Assembly (NCBI GenBank): GCA_037693485.1
Contig: CM075344.1
Span: 100,181,001-100,245,000 of the forward strand
DNA length: 64,000 bases
Reading direction: 5' to 3'
Source of the DNA: Kitagawia praeruptora
Taxonomy: Eukaryota > Streptophyta > Magnoliopsida > Apiales > Apiaceae
The notes below the pieces were generated by a model. It was given only the letters and a program-made list of their open reading frames with translations, was not told the origin of the DNA and did no database searches. The position numbers and the translations under genes were made by a program. Positions 1-12,385 of this stretch are shown here, in pieces (the first letter of the stretch is position 1; every line of letters starts with the position of its first letter).

Positions 1-52
1 TGTAACAGATTGTATGCATCAATATTAACCAGATTATCATATTATACAAGCA

Positions 53-64
53 GCTCTGATACCA
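53..64 (-). promoter_or_regulatory. Primer binding site of a minus-strand Copia element
   Basis: Read on the minus strand this is TGGTATCAGAGC, complementary to the 3' end of plant initiator Met-tRNA and the usual start of minus-strand DNA synthesis in Copia elements. It lies one base inside the LTR that follows in window coordinates, so the body of the element runs leftward out of the window. Bases 1-52 are its untranslated leader; no reading frame is visible there. Confidence 0.85.
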
Positions 65-65
65 T

Positions 66-1588
66 TGTTGGTTTCGATCACATATACGCAGCGAAAACAG
101 TAAATAAAATCGAAACTAAGCCCCGGATCCATGTATAATAAATAGATAATATGGTAGATAGAACGTTTACCTTATCGAAGCTTTGTGATTGCAGAATAAT
201 AGTGATGAAAAGCACCCTCGATCACTGAGTGTTCCTCTTCGAAACCTCCTCTACGGTATCCACACGAACACCTTCAAGAACGTCTCACGATCTTGTCCGG
301 AAGAGAGGTACTAGCCTCTAATGAAAAATAGGTTTAGGGTTTTGGTTCTTGCGGCTTCTTCTGTATTTTCCACGTCCAAAAAACTTCACCCCATATCTTT
401 ATTTATATGATAGTGTAAAGCCAAGAAGCCCATGTCAAAACCTAGCCCATATATGATTTATTAAATAATAGAATGAAATCCTATTATTTAAATAAATAAT
501 AATTAAGTCAAACTCAATTATTAAAATCATAAAAACATATCTCATATATCTTTGCATTTTATTATAGCTTAATTAAGTCCCACTTAATTAATATAATAAA
601 ATCAATCTTTATCATTAATTAATTTAAATTCATAATTTAAATTAATTCTTCCTTTAAATGTTCTATGTGTGTGACCCTATAGGTTATTATTTAATTGGCA
701 ATAATTTTATTCTCCAATAAAATTATAAACAATGAGCGGCATCTAGTAATACATCATTGCTACCCAATTAAATAATAATTAAATCGTGATTCGATAAAAA
801 CCTTTCGTGATTAATGTCTCCGTGTAATATAATCCCTTTAACCAAATATTATAGATTAAACTCGAGACATGTTTATTGTCATCCTCTTCATAATTTAATC
901 CAGGTTTACTTGATCCATGAGTAGACTATTAACAACAAATCATTATTTGAGCACGGCCATGCATTTTATAGTCTCACTCAATCAAGAGGCCAATAATATC
1001 TCTCCTAATTATAGGAGGGTTAAATCTTTTATCTATCATTCATATTTCTCATACGACTCATAATATACCCGATGTCCACTTTTATCATTACCTGGTGAAA
1101 GGTAACTTTTAATGTTGTGAAGGTATATTAATCCTCGTATAGAAATATAATGATCTCAAGTCAAAGGATCATTACACCATTACCACTGTGAGTCATTCTT
1201 ATGACTTTATTAAACATGAAGAATCTCACTTTGGGTCTGTCCAGTACCATGTACTCCTACATGTACCTATGTATTAACTTTAGTATCTCCATACTAATAA
1301 CCAATGAGATGTGGTTATCTGTCAAACAACATACTAGTCTATATATTATTATTGTCCTATATAATAATAGTCAACTAGGGACATTTAAGAATATGATATA
1401 TTATATAATCTCAAGTTCAAGTCATGTACTTAAACTATACAATTTGTATCATGATTCTAAGGACATTTATTATGCTAACAAATATATCGCAGTAATTAAA
1501 GTCATAATAAATGCATTTATTTAATAATCAAATAACATAAGGTTTATTCAAGAAACTATGTGTTGCCTCTAGGGCACCTACACTAACA
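66..1588 (-). mobile_element. 5' LTR of a minus-strand Copia element
   Basis: On the minus strand the segment starts TGTTAGTGTAGG and ends CCAACA, giving TG...CA ends, and is directly followed by the Met-tRNA primer site. Its 1523 bases are AT-rich with no supported gene; the one open frame inside (about 107 codons, plus strand) is low-complexity and matches nothing I recognise. The partner LTR is outside the window, so the target duplication cannot be checked. The flanking right-hand bases are AATGT. The element appears to have inserted beside or into the Copia relic to its right. Confidence 0.8.
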
Positions 1589-1836
1589 AATGTTGTCTTC
1601 CTAAATAATCATTTTAAGGAGAAAAGCCAAAGCTGACCTTAAAAGTGATGAAATATGGATCTTGGCTCACTAGAAAGGTTTAGAAAAACTTTTCCAAATT
1701 GATAGGTAGGGCTATTAATTTGATAAAAATAGTGGGAGATATATATTGTGAATATATATGAATAATCACTTGAACATAATTTAACAAATCCGTAGACTAA
1801 TTATTTTATGCATTTTTAACATTGTAGATATTCGAA

Positions 1837-3135
1837 ATGGCAAGCAACACAAATCACTTTTCTGTGCGATCAGTCCTTGAGAAGGACAAGTTGACAGGAA
1901 CTAACTTCCTAGATTGGCTAAGGAATTTGAGGATTGTCCTCAGGCATGAGCGAAAGCTCTATGTCATAGATATTCCTCGCCCTGGACCTCTCCTTGAAGG
2001 TGCAACGAAGGCTCAACAAAATGCTTATCAGAAGCATTTGGATGATGACATCGATGTCACCTGTTTGATGCTTGCGACTATGAGTCCTGAGCTGTAGAAA
2101 CAAGATGAGAATTTTGATTCTTATATCATGATCGAGCACCTTAAACGAATGTTTGAAGGACAGGCTCATCAAGAGAGATTAGATACAAGCAAGGCCTTGT
2201 ATGCGTGTAAACAGGGTGAAAGGAAGAGAAACTGTCAAAATTATTTGGAGGATCTAAAGAAACTGAATGTTGTTCATATTTCCGATTCAGGTATTTATGT
2301 TATAGAAGTCAATTTGTCTACTTCTACATCATGGGTATTAGATACTGGATGTGGTCCCATATTTATATAAATGTGCAAGAACTTCGAAGAAGTATAACTT
2401 TGGCGAAAGGAGAAGTCGACCTACATGTTGGCAATGGAGCAAAGGTTGTTGCTTTAGATGTAGGGACTTATTATTTATCGTTGCCCATCGGGCTTATTTT
2501 AGAACTTGAGAACTGTTATTACGTGCCTACGATTTGTAGAAACATTATTTCCGTTTCTTGTTTGGACAAGATTGGTTTTTCGTTTTTGATTCAGAACAAT
2601 GGTTGTTCATTTTCATTGAATAATGTTACCTGTGGGGTTGCACGTTTGTTTAATGGTTTATATGTTCTTGATCTTGATACTCTTGTCTATAATATAAATA
2701 ATAAACGTCTTAAGACAAATGACTCAAATCAAACATACCTCTGGCACTATCGTTTAGGCCTTATAAATGAGAATCGCATTTCCAAATTACATAGGGATGG
2801 ATACTTGGATAAGTTTGATTTTGAATCATACGAAGAATGCGAACCGTGTCTCATTGGCAAAATGACTAAAGCTCCTTTTACCGATCAAGGTGAGAGGGCC
2901 ACCAACGATTGGAATTGATACATAGTGATGTATGTGGTCCAATACGTACGATGGCAAGAGGTGACTTTTATTATTTCATAACCTTTACTGATGATTTTAG
3001 TAGATACGGATATGTGTATCTTTTGAAGAACAAATCCGAATCATTTGAAAAATTCAAAGAGTATAAGCCTGAAGTTGAAAAGCAATTAGGCGAAAATATT
3101 AAAACTCTACAATTTGATCGTGGGGGAGAATAATT
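1837..3135 (+). pseudogene. Decayed Copia gag-protease-integrase fragment
   Basis: The frame opens with MASNTNHFSVRSVLEK, a typical Copia Gag start, with the LTGTNFLDWLRNL segment soon after. A TAG at 2095 interrupts it. The middle of Gag is missing: the frame jumps to the tail of a CCHC knuckle (KRNC) followed by the protease motif WVLDTGC. After a frameshift near 2360 come the GAG-pre-integrase region (LWHYRLG...CEPCLIGK, with the second zinc His replaced by Leu) and the integrase core with HSDVCGP and FDRGGE. The second frameshift is near 2910. The copy stops about 30 codons after the second catalytic Asp, exactly where a Gypsy-type LTR begins. Reverse transcriptase and RNase H are absent from the window. 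Bases 1589-1836 look like its untranslated leader. The lineage within Copia is uncertain (Angela/Tork-like at best). Confidence 0.85.
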
Positions 3136-3168
3136 AAGCTTTGAATTCAAGAATTTCCTAAAGGAGTG

Positions 3169-4948
3169 TGTAAGAACCATGATTATTAAATTTATTTAAT
3201 TACAATTTTTGGTAAATTGGATAAAATATTTTAAATTATTTTATTCCGGTTTGACGAGTCAATGTGCTAAGTGTTAATTGGTATTTGAGGATGTGTGTGG
3301 TAGTGGTTGAGAAAAATCCTTATATGTGTTTATTATGTGGGATGTCGTGTTGATATGTTTAAATGATGATTTAATTATGCTGTGTGAGTCTGTGTATTTT
3401 TATTTGTATTTTTGAGGATTTAAAGGTATTTAAATCATACGTTATTGATCTTCTGAAAATTTTATAAAATCATCGGAGTTATTATAAATCCCGAAATCTC
3501 ATGTGTTATAATCTTTGTGATGTTACATAATTTTAAAAATTATCAGGAGAATTATTTTGGATATTTAAGTATTTTAAAATGATTTTACGAGTTATATTGC
3601 ATCTAAAGGATCAAAACTTGTAAAATTCATATTTAATTCATTTTTTATCCTAAAAATATTTTAAAAATATGTGTGTGTTCGTAATTTCGTACTCTTCATT
3701 AAAAAGATTTATTTTTCCTAAATCTCCCATTTAATTCCGATTTTAAATAATTAATTAATTGATTTTATTTTTGTTCCAGCATTGTAGATTTAACAACTTG
3801 CCCCAATTTCATTTTCCCCAAATGTTTTAAGTCCAAATCCCTAATTTAGAAGGGGTCAGCTGTATTTTCTTCTAATTCTCGCGAAGCTTCTCAAATACTC
3901 TCAATCTCTTTCATTCGAACTCCCCAGAAATCTCTCTCAAATCTCCCTCACACACTCTCTCTCTCTCTCCCTCTATTGTGTTCGTTTTCCCCTGGCTGTT
4001 CTTGAAGCGATGTGTGTGTAGAGGTCCTGTAAATGTGTATGTCGCTGTGGGGGATGCGCAGTGTGAGTTCGATGTGGGTGTGGTGTAGAATGAGTTCAGT
4101 GTGTGGTATACAACTGTGCGTGTGGATGTAATCAGTGGGTGATGCTTATTTCCTCTCCCCTCCCCTGTTTTTGGCCTCAACTGTTGAGGTTGTGTGAGTA
4201 AAAAAGAGGGTGTGGTTGGGTATGTGTGCAATCTGTTGTGCGTGTATATGAGAAGAACTGGTGCGCGTGTATGGTATGTATATCGTGATGGGCGAGTTAT
4301 GTGTGTTCAAAATTCTGCGTTGAAGTTTGGGGCTTTGCACGGTTCGATTGTTGTGGTTATATGTGGTTGCTGTGGGATATTGCAGTTATGTAGTTGAGGT
4401 GAAGCCTAGGGTACAAAGTGGTGGAAGTGCAGTTGTGCGATGCCATGTCTGTGTAGCTGCAGTGTCGAGTGAAGAGGGTAAAGAAGGAGGCAGGAGTATG
4501 TGAGCTGGGTTTGGAGTATATAAATGGGGCTGGTGTGATCATATTTGTGTGTGTACAATATAACAGGGGGTATGTGGGTGTCATGCATGGAGAAAGAAAA
4601 TAGAGGATGCAGAGTGTTGAGAGAGTAAATGAGAAGGAATGAGCTGTGTGGTTGTGCATCTGTTGAGAGTGTTAACGCAGTTTCCGGTAGTGGTGATTAA
4701 AGGCTTCTTCAGTGGTTTAATTGGGCTGCTATGGAGGTGTGTACTGCGTTGGGTGTGTATGTATCACCGTGTGTGAGCGAGCTCAGTTTTGAATTGGGTT
4801 TATTATTGTGGTGTGTGTGTGTATAGCTGGTGGCGTATGTTTGGTTCGTGTATGGGGTAGTCTGAGTGCAGGTGGGTATGACCAGGCGTGGGGGAGTGTA
4901 TGCAGTGTTAAGGGTTGAATGAGATGTAGGAAATTATGATTGTTAACT
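3169..4948 (+). mobile_element. Left part of a long Gypsy-type LTR, split by the SIRE element
   Basis: The segment opens with TGTAAGAACC at the point where the Copia integrase relic is cut, which fits the start of a Tekay/Del-type LTR. It holds an AT-rich first half, a CT-rich run near 3945-3975 and a GT/GA-rich second half, with no supported gene. The open frames in the GT-rich part (for example 4194-4397) are compositional. It is interrupted by a Copia insertion with duplication TAACT and continues at 62040. No closing LTR end is visible in the window, so this assignment rests on the left end, on the composition, and on the right half having tandem hairpins like those in the other Gypsy LTRs here. 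Confidence 0.5.
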
Positions 4949-5476
4949 TGTTAGATATAATTGATGTTTGTATTAATCAGTGTTTAAGTGTAACAGTGAT
5001 AAATCAGAGTTTAGCTGAAAGCGGTCAGAGTTTAGTTAAACGCTGACAGATGGAAGCTCGACAGAGTTTGTTAAACTCTGTCTGAGAGAAGCGTCTACGG
5101 GTCAACAGTGATTGAAGAATAATTGAAGATAATTATGGAAGCAATATCTTTGAAGATTGGATAGCTATCAAAGAGATTGTGTTGACTAAGGAGACGTGTA
5201 TCAATCGTGATTGATATCAATTGTATAGCTGATTTATAGGAGTATCAATTTTACGATTGTACAGTAGCTGTATGTTTTATAAATACAGTTAGGTTAACCC
5301 TAGAAGGGTAATCGAACAACGAAATATTATTTCATTGTAACCTAAGCAGCTCTCTATGATAGTTTACATCACTGAGAGAGGAATTATTAATTCCAAACAG
5401 TTTTTAATTGTTAAAACGTGTGTTCTTGTTAATCTCTCATACAAATCTTGATTATATTTGTGTATTCGGCCTAACA
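4949..5476 (+). repeat. 5' LTR of the SIRE-like element
   Basis: It has TG...CA ends and is paired with 61506-62034. Its U3 part carries three CAGAGTTT words and one AAACTCTG. Two of these form a 10-bp-arm inverted repeat at 5060-5082. A TATA box at 5278 gives a likely transcription start near 5310. It ends two bases before the primer site. Confidence 0.93.
5278..5285 (+). promoter_or_regulatory. TATA box of the SIRE-like LTR
   Basis: TATAAATA lies about 330 bases into the LTR, in the place expected for the U3/R boundary of a Copia LTR. The 3' LTR carries the same box near 61837. Confidence 0.6.
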
Positions 5477-5478
5477 AG

Positions 5479-5490
5479 TGGTATCAGAGC
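5479..5490 (+). promoter_or_regulatory. Primer binding site (initiator Met-tRNA) of the SIRE-like element
   Basis: TGGTATCAGAGC is a perfect match to the usual Copia primer site, two bases after the LTR. Confidence 0.93.
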
Positions 5491-5537
5491 AGATCTGTTA
5501 TTCTATACAGTTAAAGATCCACACACAACTATAATCA

Positions 5538-6532
5538 ATGGCAGAGATACCTCCTCCAACAGGTTTAGGTTCTGAGAAGGCTCCTACTATTGTGAGTCGT
5601 TATGAGACATCTATTGCTAAGGATGCAAAGGTTAGACATCTGCTTCATAGTGCTTTAGATAATGTTATGTCTAACAAAGTGATTAATTGCACAACTGCAA
5701 AAGAAATCTAGAATGCCCTTGAAGTTAGATGTCAAGGAACTGCTGCTATCAAGAAGAATAGAAGGAACATACTCACACAGGAGTATGAGCATTTTGAGGC
5801 AAAGTCCGAAGAAACCATGACAGAAAAATTTGACAGGTTCTATAAACTGCTCAATGATTTGTCATTGGTAAATAAAGAGTATGATCTAGAAGACTCAAAT
5901 CTCAAATTTCTTCTTGCTCTACCTGAAAAGTGGGATGTGAAAACAACCACTATTAGAGACAATTATGATCTTGCTGATACTGAGATTGATGAAATCTATG
6001 AATTGCTCAAAACTCATGAACTGGAAATGGAACAGAGAAACAGATGATCAAGCAAGAAGGCAAAGTCTGTTGCTCTTAAGGTTGAAGAGAAACCTGTGAA
6101 GAAAGAAGCATCAAGGAAGAAAGCTAAGGGAAAAGCTTTAGCTATATATTCTGAAAGTGAGTCATCAGATTCTAATGTTGACTCAAACGCTGATGAATCA
6201 TCTGATTCTGAGGATGATGAAGTGATGAGAAAAATGGCTGTCTTGATGGTGAAGACTTTCAAAAAGATGGGATTCAAGAACTTTAAGAAGGGAAACAGGT
6301 TCTCTAGAGATTCAACTTCAGACAGGAAGAGTTTCAGAAAGTCTGAGAGAAAGGAGACTAAATCTAGGAAGAAAGATAAGTCTGAAATTCAATGCTACAG
6401 TGTAAGGGGATGGGTCACTATGCTCCTGAGTGCAAGAAGGGTAAAACTGAAAAGGCACTCATCACAAAAGGCAGAGATTGGGCAGACACTTCAGACTCAG
6501 ATGAAGAAGTCAACTATGCTCTCATGGCTTCT
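5538..6532 (+). pseudogene. SIRE-like gag, N-terminal part
   Basis: The frame begins MAEIPPPTGLGSEKAP and then enters the UBN2-type Gag core (KVRHLLHSALDNVM, then FDRFYKLLNDLSLV). The usual N-terminal segment with a FxLWK-like motif seems to be missing, so there is probably a deletion near codon 18. Stops are TAG at 5709, where the family has Trp, and TGA at 6045. A Lys/Ser-rich acidic stretch follows. A one-base frameshift near 6400 breaks the CCHC knuckle: the following bases still encode its GHYAPEC half in the next frame. The gene is then cut by the Tat element after ATGGCTTCT and continues at 25276. Gag would form the particle that packages the element RNA; this copy cannot. Confidence 0.88.
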
Positions 6533-7027
6533 TGATATGGGCTAAAAGTAAGCCCTAGAGACACATTTAATGTGGCATTAATTAGACCTCGAATAGTCCA
6601 AACGTGGGGCCCACCAGATGGGCCCGAACCCCATTTATAATATTAATTTCGTAATTAATATTAAGGGTAATAAACAGCTCAGCAAATAAGAGTCAAACAA
6701 GGATATTACTCTTGCCTGACTTAGCCTCCAAGATACATATTTCAACATGGAAACTGATTCCTACAAGGAATAAATCTAGAACCTTCCTCAAGGAAGACTT
6801 ATACACCAAGTCTCTGACTCCTACCATAATTTTAGGGCTTCTCAGCCTATATAAAGGGTCTAACCCCTCATCTCAGAACTACGTCTTGGCTTGATTCTCA
6901 ATAACGAGATACGTAGGCACTCTGTGAGGATCGATCAGTCTCGTAACACGGAAACAGCCATTAAAGCTCGAAGCTCAACCACCCTAGCATTAATTACAAA
7001 TCGTAACCTGGTTTTTATTCCACAACA
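6533..7027 (+). repeat. 5' LTR of Tat copy 1
   Basis: It is paired with 24776-25270, both 495 bases. It contains a TATATAAAG box and is directly followed by TT and the primer site. A shortened relative is the 5' LTR of Tat copy 2 at 35842. Confidence 0.95.
6848..6856 (+). promoter_or_regulatory. TATA box of the Tat LTR
   Basis: TATATAAAG followed by GGTCTAACCCC is a strong plant TATA context. The 3' LTR repeats it at 25091. The stretch containing it is deleted in Tat copy 2. Confidence 0.75.
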
Positions 7028-7029
7028 TT

Positions 7030-7045
7030 TGGCGCCGTCTGTGGG
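7030..7045 (+). promoter_or_regulatory. Primer binding site of Tat copy 1
   Basis: TGGCGCCGTCTGTGGG lies two bases after the LTR. This is a common primer site of Tat-lineage elements; the primer tRNA is probably tRNA-Arg, recalled from Ogre-type elements rather than tested here. The identical site is found in Tat copy 2 at 36284. Confidence 0.88.
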
Positions 7046-7060
7046 AAAAAGACATCAACC

Positions 7061-9289
7061 ATGGTTCAAACACGAAGGACACCAACAATTACCGAGCCTC
7101 TGCCCCTCAGTTCTGCACCGCCCACTACGAATCCGGCGCCCCAGACGACCGGGGCGATTGTTCAGCATCAAGTTTCTCAACCTCTAGGGACAACTTCCCA
7201 TGTTGAGAGTACATTACATCCGATCGTCCACACAAATCAAGGGGCCAATCCTCTTCAGGTGGTGGTTTCTCCCTTGGTTGTCGATCCTAACAACCCCCCA
7301 CATGGGGTCCAGATCCATACTACGGATCTCCCCGTGAACACCAACCCAATGTATGGGCTGCCTAACTACCCTCCTACTCAAGGAGCTGGACCTAGTGGCC
7401 ACGCCTTGTAGATCCGAGATCGAGAGTATGTTGACTACTCTGGCCCCTATACTGATGATGTATCGTCTGATGAGGATGATAGTGATGAAGCCCCGAGGAG
7501 GCGACGTGCTAGCAGAGAATCAAGAAGAAGAACACAAACCGTCCATGATGGACCTCCTTTGATAGCCGCTGAGAGGATCAGGGCTCATGAGGCCGAGATC
7601 TTAAGGTTGAAGGACGATATTGCAAGAGAACAAGTTAGGTTAAATCAGACTCAACCTCCTCCAACATCAGGACCGATTCCCTTTATAGATCTGGAGAGGT
7701 CTTCAAGAAGGCAGAGATGGGCTGATGCCCCAACTGGAAGAACAACAAGGGTGGAAACCCCCAAGAGCAATCCTAAGGATCTGATGCCACTTGGGGATCC
7801 TGATGATCCCACACCCCCGTTTACTGAGGAGGTGATGAATGCTCGTATCTCAAAGAAGTTCAAGATGCCGACAATTAAAGCTTATGATGGAACGGGTGAT
7901 CCCACAAACCACGTTAGGACATTCTCAAACGCACTGCTGTTGCAGCCTGCAAGTGACGCTTTGAAGTGCAGGGCATTCCCTCAAACTTTGTCGGGCATGG
8001 CTCAAAGATGGTATAGCCGGCTGCCTGCAAACTCAATTGGCTCCTTTAAGGAGTTAAGTGCTGCTTTCGTTAGTCAGTTTATCAGCGGAAGAGTTCATGA
8101 GAAAAGTTCTGCATCCCTTATGTATGTGGTACAAGGGAAGAACGAAAATCTGAGAGACTACCTTAAGAGGTTCACCAAGGAGACTTTGAACGTCACTGAT
8201 CTGGAAAATAAGGTGGCAATGGTAGCCTTGGAGTATGGCACCACCGACCTATACTTTAAAAGGTCGTTGGCGAAGCATCCTCCCGAGAATATGGCTGAGC
8301 TCTAGCGAAGGGCTTACAAGTATATCAAGGCTGAGGATAGTATAAAGAAGGAGGCCACAGTAAGCAATGACCGAGGTAACAATGATACAATGAAGAGAAA
8401 GCAGGATCAGGAGTATGATGCTAGGGACAAGTATCCTCGTACTAGCAAAGATTCTGAATCAGCACCAAAAAAGAATCTTGGACCAAGGTTTTCTGACTAT
8501 GCAAGGTTGAATGCTCCTAGGAGTCAAATTCTGCTAGAGATTGAGAAGGATAAGGACTTTCGATGGCCGAAGCCACTCAGGGGTGATCTCGCAAAGAGAG
8601 ACAAGGAACAGTACTGTAGGTTCCACCGAGATGTGAGGCATGATACAGATGATTGTAGGCAGTTGAAGGATGAGATTGAGTTCTTGATCCGCAAAGGAAA
8701 GTTGAATAAATTTACGAAGGGTGAAGATCGTGGAACCCAAAGAAGGGACTACGATAGGAGAGACAATGACAGAAGGGATCATGATCGTGATCGCAACACA
8801 CAGCCCCGAGGACCAGTTATCAACATGATCTGGGGAGGCCCGACAGCGGCCGGTACAACTCGAAATTCACGAAAGGCCTATGCCAGAGAAGTGATGCACA
8901 TTATAGGAGAGGCCCCGAAGCGTGCTAGAACTGAAATTACAATCAGTTTTGATGATTCTGATCTTGAAGGGGTGAAGTTCCCCCATGACGACCCGTTGGT
9001 CATAACCCCTGTGATTGGGAAATCAGAAGTGAAGCAAGTCTTGATAGACAATGGGGCTTCAGTTAATATCCTGTTTCATGACGCATTTATAAAGATGGGG
9101 TACACCAACTCTCAGTTGACCCCGACCAACATGCCAATTTACGGATTTAATGGAGTTGAGTCCAAGGTTGAAGGAACTATTCAGTTACCCATGACTATTG
9201 GGCAAGAACCTAAGGAGGCTACCCAGATGCTAAATTTTCTGGTGATTAAGGCATCCTCGACTTATAATGCAATCCTGGGAAGGACTTGA
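7061..9289 (+). pseudogene. Tat copy 1 gag and protease
   Basis: The frame starts MVQTRRTPTITEP, 15 bases after the primer site. A Pro-rich N terminus and an Arg-rich segment lead into the retrotransposon Gag domain (AFPQTLSGMAQRWYSRLP to YLKRFTKETLNV, about 7960-8200). A zinc-finger-like C-x2-H-x4-H-x4-C (CRFHRDVRHDTDDC) follows near 8615. The aspartic protease motif is VLIDNGASVNILF near 9030; DNGAS in place of DTGAS is usual for Tat. Stops at 7409 (TAG; copy 2 has CAG), 8303 (TAG) and 9287 (TGA) interrupt one otherwise unbroken frame that continues into RT. No indel is needed to read it. Confidence 0.9.
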
Positions 9290-11862
9290 CTTCATGCGTT
9301 CAAGGCTGTTACCTCTACTTATCATATGAAGATTAAGTTTCCAACCCGAAACGGAGTTGGAGAACAGAAGGGCGACCAGAAGATGGCAAAGAGTTGTTAT
9401 GTATCTGCTTTAAGAGCTGATGGAGTCGGGGGGCAGGTACTACCGATTGAAGACATGGATGTCCGCGATGATGATGAACACCGAGGGAAACAAGCTGAGG
9501 ATTTAGTTCCTATCCCTCTAGAGCCGGACAACCCTGAGAAAGTAACTTATGTGGGAGCATCTTTGAAAGAACCCCTGAAGGGCAAGTTGATAGCATTCTT
9601 GCAAGAAAATAGTGATGTGTTTGCATGGACTGCAGCTGACATGCCAGGGATTGATCCCCAACTTATAACTCACAAGTTGAATGTTGATCCTGGGCGGAAG
9701 ACAATAAAGCAGAAGAAGAGAAATTTTGCTCCTGAAAGGCAGGAGGCCATTAAACAAGAATTTGACAAGCTCTTAGAGGCTGGGTTTATTGAAGAAATTC
9801 AATTTCCCGAATGGTTAGCAAACCCTGTAATGGTCAAGAAATCGAATGGGAAGTGGAGGATGTGTATAGACTTCACAGATTTGAATGATGCATGTCCGAA
9901 GGATTGTTTTCCCCTGCCAAGGATTGATATGTTGATAGATGCCACAGCTGGACATGAGATGTTGAGCTTCATGGATGGGTTCAGCGGCTACAATCAGATT
10001 AAGATGCACAAAAATGACATCCCTAAGGTATCTTTCATAACTGACTTTGGTGTTTTCTGCTATATTGTTATGGCTTTTGGTCTAAAGAATGCAGGAGCTA
10101 CTTACCAACAACTGGTGAATAAGATATTCGCCCATCTGATTGGGAAAACCATGGAGGTCTATGTTGATAACATGTTAGTCAAGAGCCTACTCAAGGCAGA
10201 TCACATTAAGCACCTCAGAGAGGCATTTGAAGTGCTGAGGCACCACAAGATGATGTTGAATCCAGCCAAGTGTGCTTTTGGCGTTGGATCTGGAAAGTTT
10301 TTGGGTTTGATGGTTTCGAAAAGAGGCATAGAGGCCAATCCCGACAAGATCAAAGCAATCTTAGACATGGAATCACCCCGTTCTGTGAGGGACGTACAGA
10401 AGTTAACCGGCAGAGTGGCCGCTCTAGGGAGATTCATCTCCAAGTCTGGTGGTAAGTGCTTGCCTTTCTTTCAAGCATTAAAGAAGGTGAAAAATTTTGA
10501 ATGGACTGATAAAAGCCAAGAGGCCTTTGAACAGTTGAAGAAGTACATGGCCGAAGCCCCGTTGTTGGCCAAGCCAAGTCCCGGAGAGACTCTTTATCTG
10601 TATCTAGCAGTGTCTGAACAAGCATTGAGTGCCATCCTCATTAAAGAAGAGAACAAGGTTCAGAGGCCTATCTACTATGTAAGTAAGGTGCTCCACGGAG
10701 CCGAGTTAAATTACTCATCCATCGAGAAATTAGCTTTGGCATTGATAACAGCTTCAAGGAAACTACGACCGTACTTTCAGTCACATAAAATTGAAGTCCT
10801 GACGGACCAGCAATTGAGGAACATATTACACAGCCCGAAAGCAAGTGGAAGATTGATTAAGTGGGCAATCGAACTTGGAGAGTTTGACATCACGTATAAG
10901 CCTCAGACGGCCATCAAGGCTCAGGCATTGGCTGACTTCGTGGTTGAATGTACCATTAGCAACCAAGAAGTCGGGGGGCAGGAGATAGTAACCACCCCTG
11001 AAAGTGGAGATAAAGATGAAGAACTTGTACCTGATCAGAAGGAATATTGGGTGCTCTATTTTGATGGAGCATCAAAAACAAAATCTAGTGGCGCAGGTTT
11101 AGTGTTGCAAAGCCCCGATGGGTTCATAGTTGAATATGCTTTGAAGTTGGACTTTCCTACTACCAACAATGAAGCTGAATATGAGGCATTGATAGCTGGC
11201 TTAGGCTTGGCAAGAATCATGAAGGTCAAGAACCTCAAGGTCTGTGGAGACTCAAGGCTTGTAGTATCACAAGTGAATGGCGAGTTTGAGGCCAAGGATG
11301 AAACCATGGCAAAATATCTAAGGATCGTGAAGGGTGTTATGACCCAATTTGAGGAATGCTATGCGGAGCACATCCCAAGAGAGGAAAACGTTAAGTCTGA
11401 TGCCTTGTCCAAATTCGCTCCCTCTGAAATAGAGAATTATGCAGGGAGTGTTTACTTCCAGGTCTTGAAGGCCCCGTCCATCAACTCTAAGTTGATAGCA
11501 CCAATTAATCTAGGAAGCTGTTGGATTGATCCCATCAAAGCTCACCTTGAAACTGGATGGCTTCCTGACGATGCCTTGGAGGCACGAAAGTTGTCAGTAA
11601 GAGCATTGAGATACGCCCTGATCGAAGGCATTCTCTACAAGAGATCATTTGTCATCCCATACCTGAAGTGTTTAAGGCCCCATGAGGCAAGAGAAGCGTT
11701 GGAAGAAGTTCATGGAGGGATCTGTGGAAAACACTTGGGGGGCAGAGCCCTAGCTCATAAGATCACTCGTCTAGGATTCTATTGGCCAGAGATGTTGGCT
11801 GATGCAAAAGATTATGTCAAGAGGTGTGATAGGTGCCAAAAGCACGCTCCGATTGTAAGGCA
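9290..11862 (+). pseudogene. Tat copy 1 reverse transcriptase, dual RNase H and integrase N-terminus
   Basis: This continues the gag-protease frame without another stop up to the Copia insertion. RT runs about 9640-10300, with NPVMVKKSNGKWRMCIDF, FMDGFSGYNQIKM and an active site that reads YVDN instead of YVDD (copy 2 has YIDD). A retroviral-type RNase H follows (YLAVSEQALSAIL to LADFVVEC). A second plant-type RNase H comes next (YFDGASKTKSSGAG, NNEAEYEAL, CGDSRLVVSQV), the dual arrangement described for Tat elements. The HHCC zinc region of integrase (EVHGGICGKHLGG, RCDRCQKHAP) ends at the break. The coding sequence resumes in frame at 20108. Confidence 0.92.
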
Positions 11863-12385
11863 TGATACTCCTATGGTTTTGATGATCACTTTCAGCAAGC
11901 TATTTGCTTGTAGTTTGATATAAAACATTGTGTTATGGTTGTACTAACTTGGTTTTGCAGGGTATATTAAGTGTACTGATTGTTTACAGAGAATATACAA
12001 ACAGCAAGCTATCTGGTGCTATAACAGAAACAGTCCAGCAAGCTATTTCACTGACAGACTCAAACAGCAGACTTTCACAACTGGCAGACTCAAACAGCAA
12101 GCCATTCGCAACTGACAGAAATCCTGAAGACATATATCAAGATTAATTCTCATGGATTTTATTCAGGAAATATATTGTAAGATATCTTTATTATATATTA
12201 CGTACACAATATATTCTAGAGCTCAAATCCTTTCAAATATCCTTATTTAAATTAATTTTATAAAACTTATAGGAGTTTCCTTATTTAAAAGATTTCTTTC
12301 TACAAAATCTCCTATACGTGTTTTTATCTATACAAATCAGAAGGGTTAAGTTTTCTACGATTCATCTCTTCCAAACCCTCTGTCA

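Noticed and set aside
1201..1524. 107-codon open frame
   Set aside because: It lies in an AT-rich Copia LTR, Tyr/Ile/Leu-rich, with no recognisable domain.
4194..4659. Open frames on both strands in GT-rich DNA
   Set aside because: Compositional, low complexity, inside a putative LTR, and no known protein features.
11928..12146. 72-codon frame repeated exactly at 18861-19079
   Set aside because: Identical because it lies in the two LTRs; its sequence is made by CAGCAAGC-type repeats in U3.
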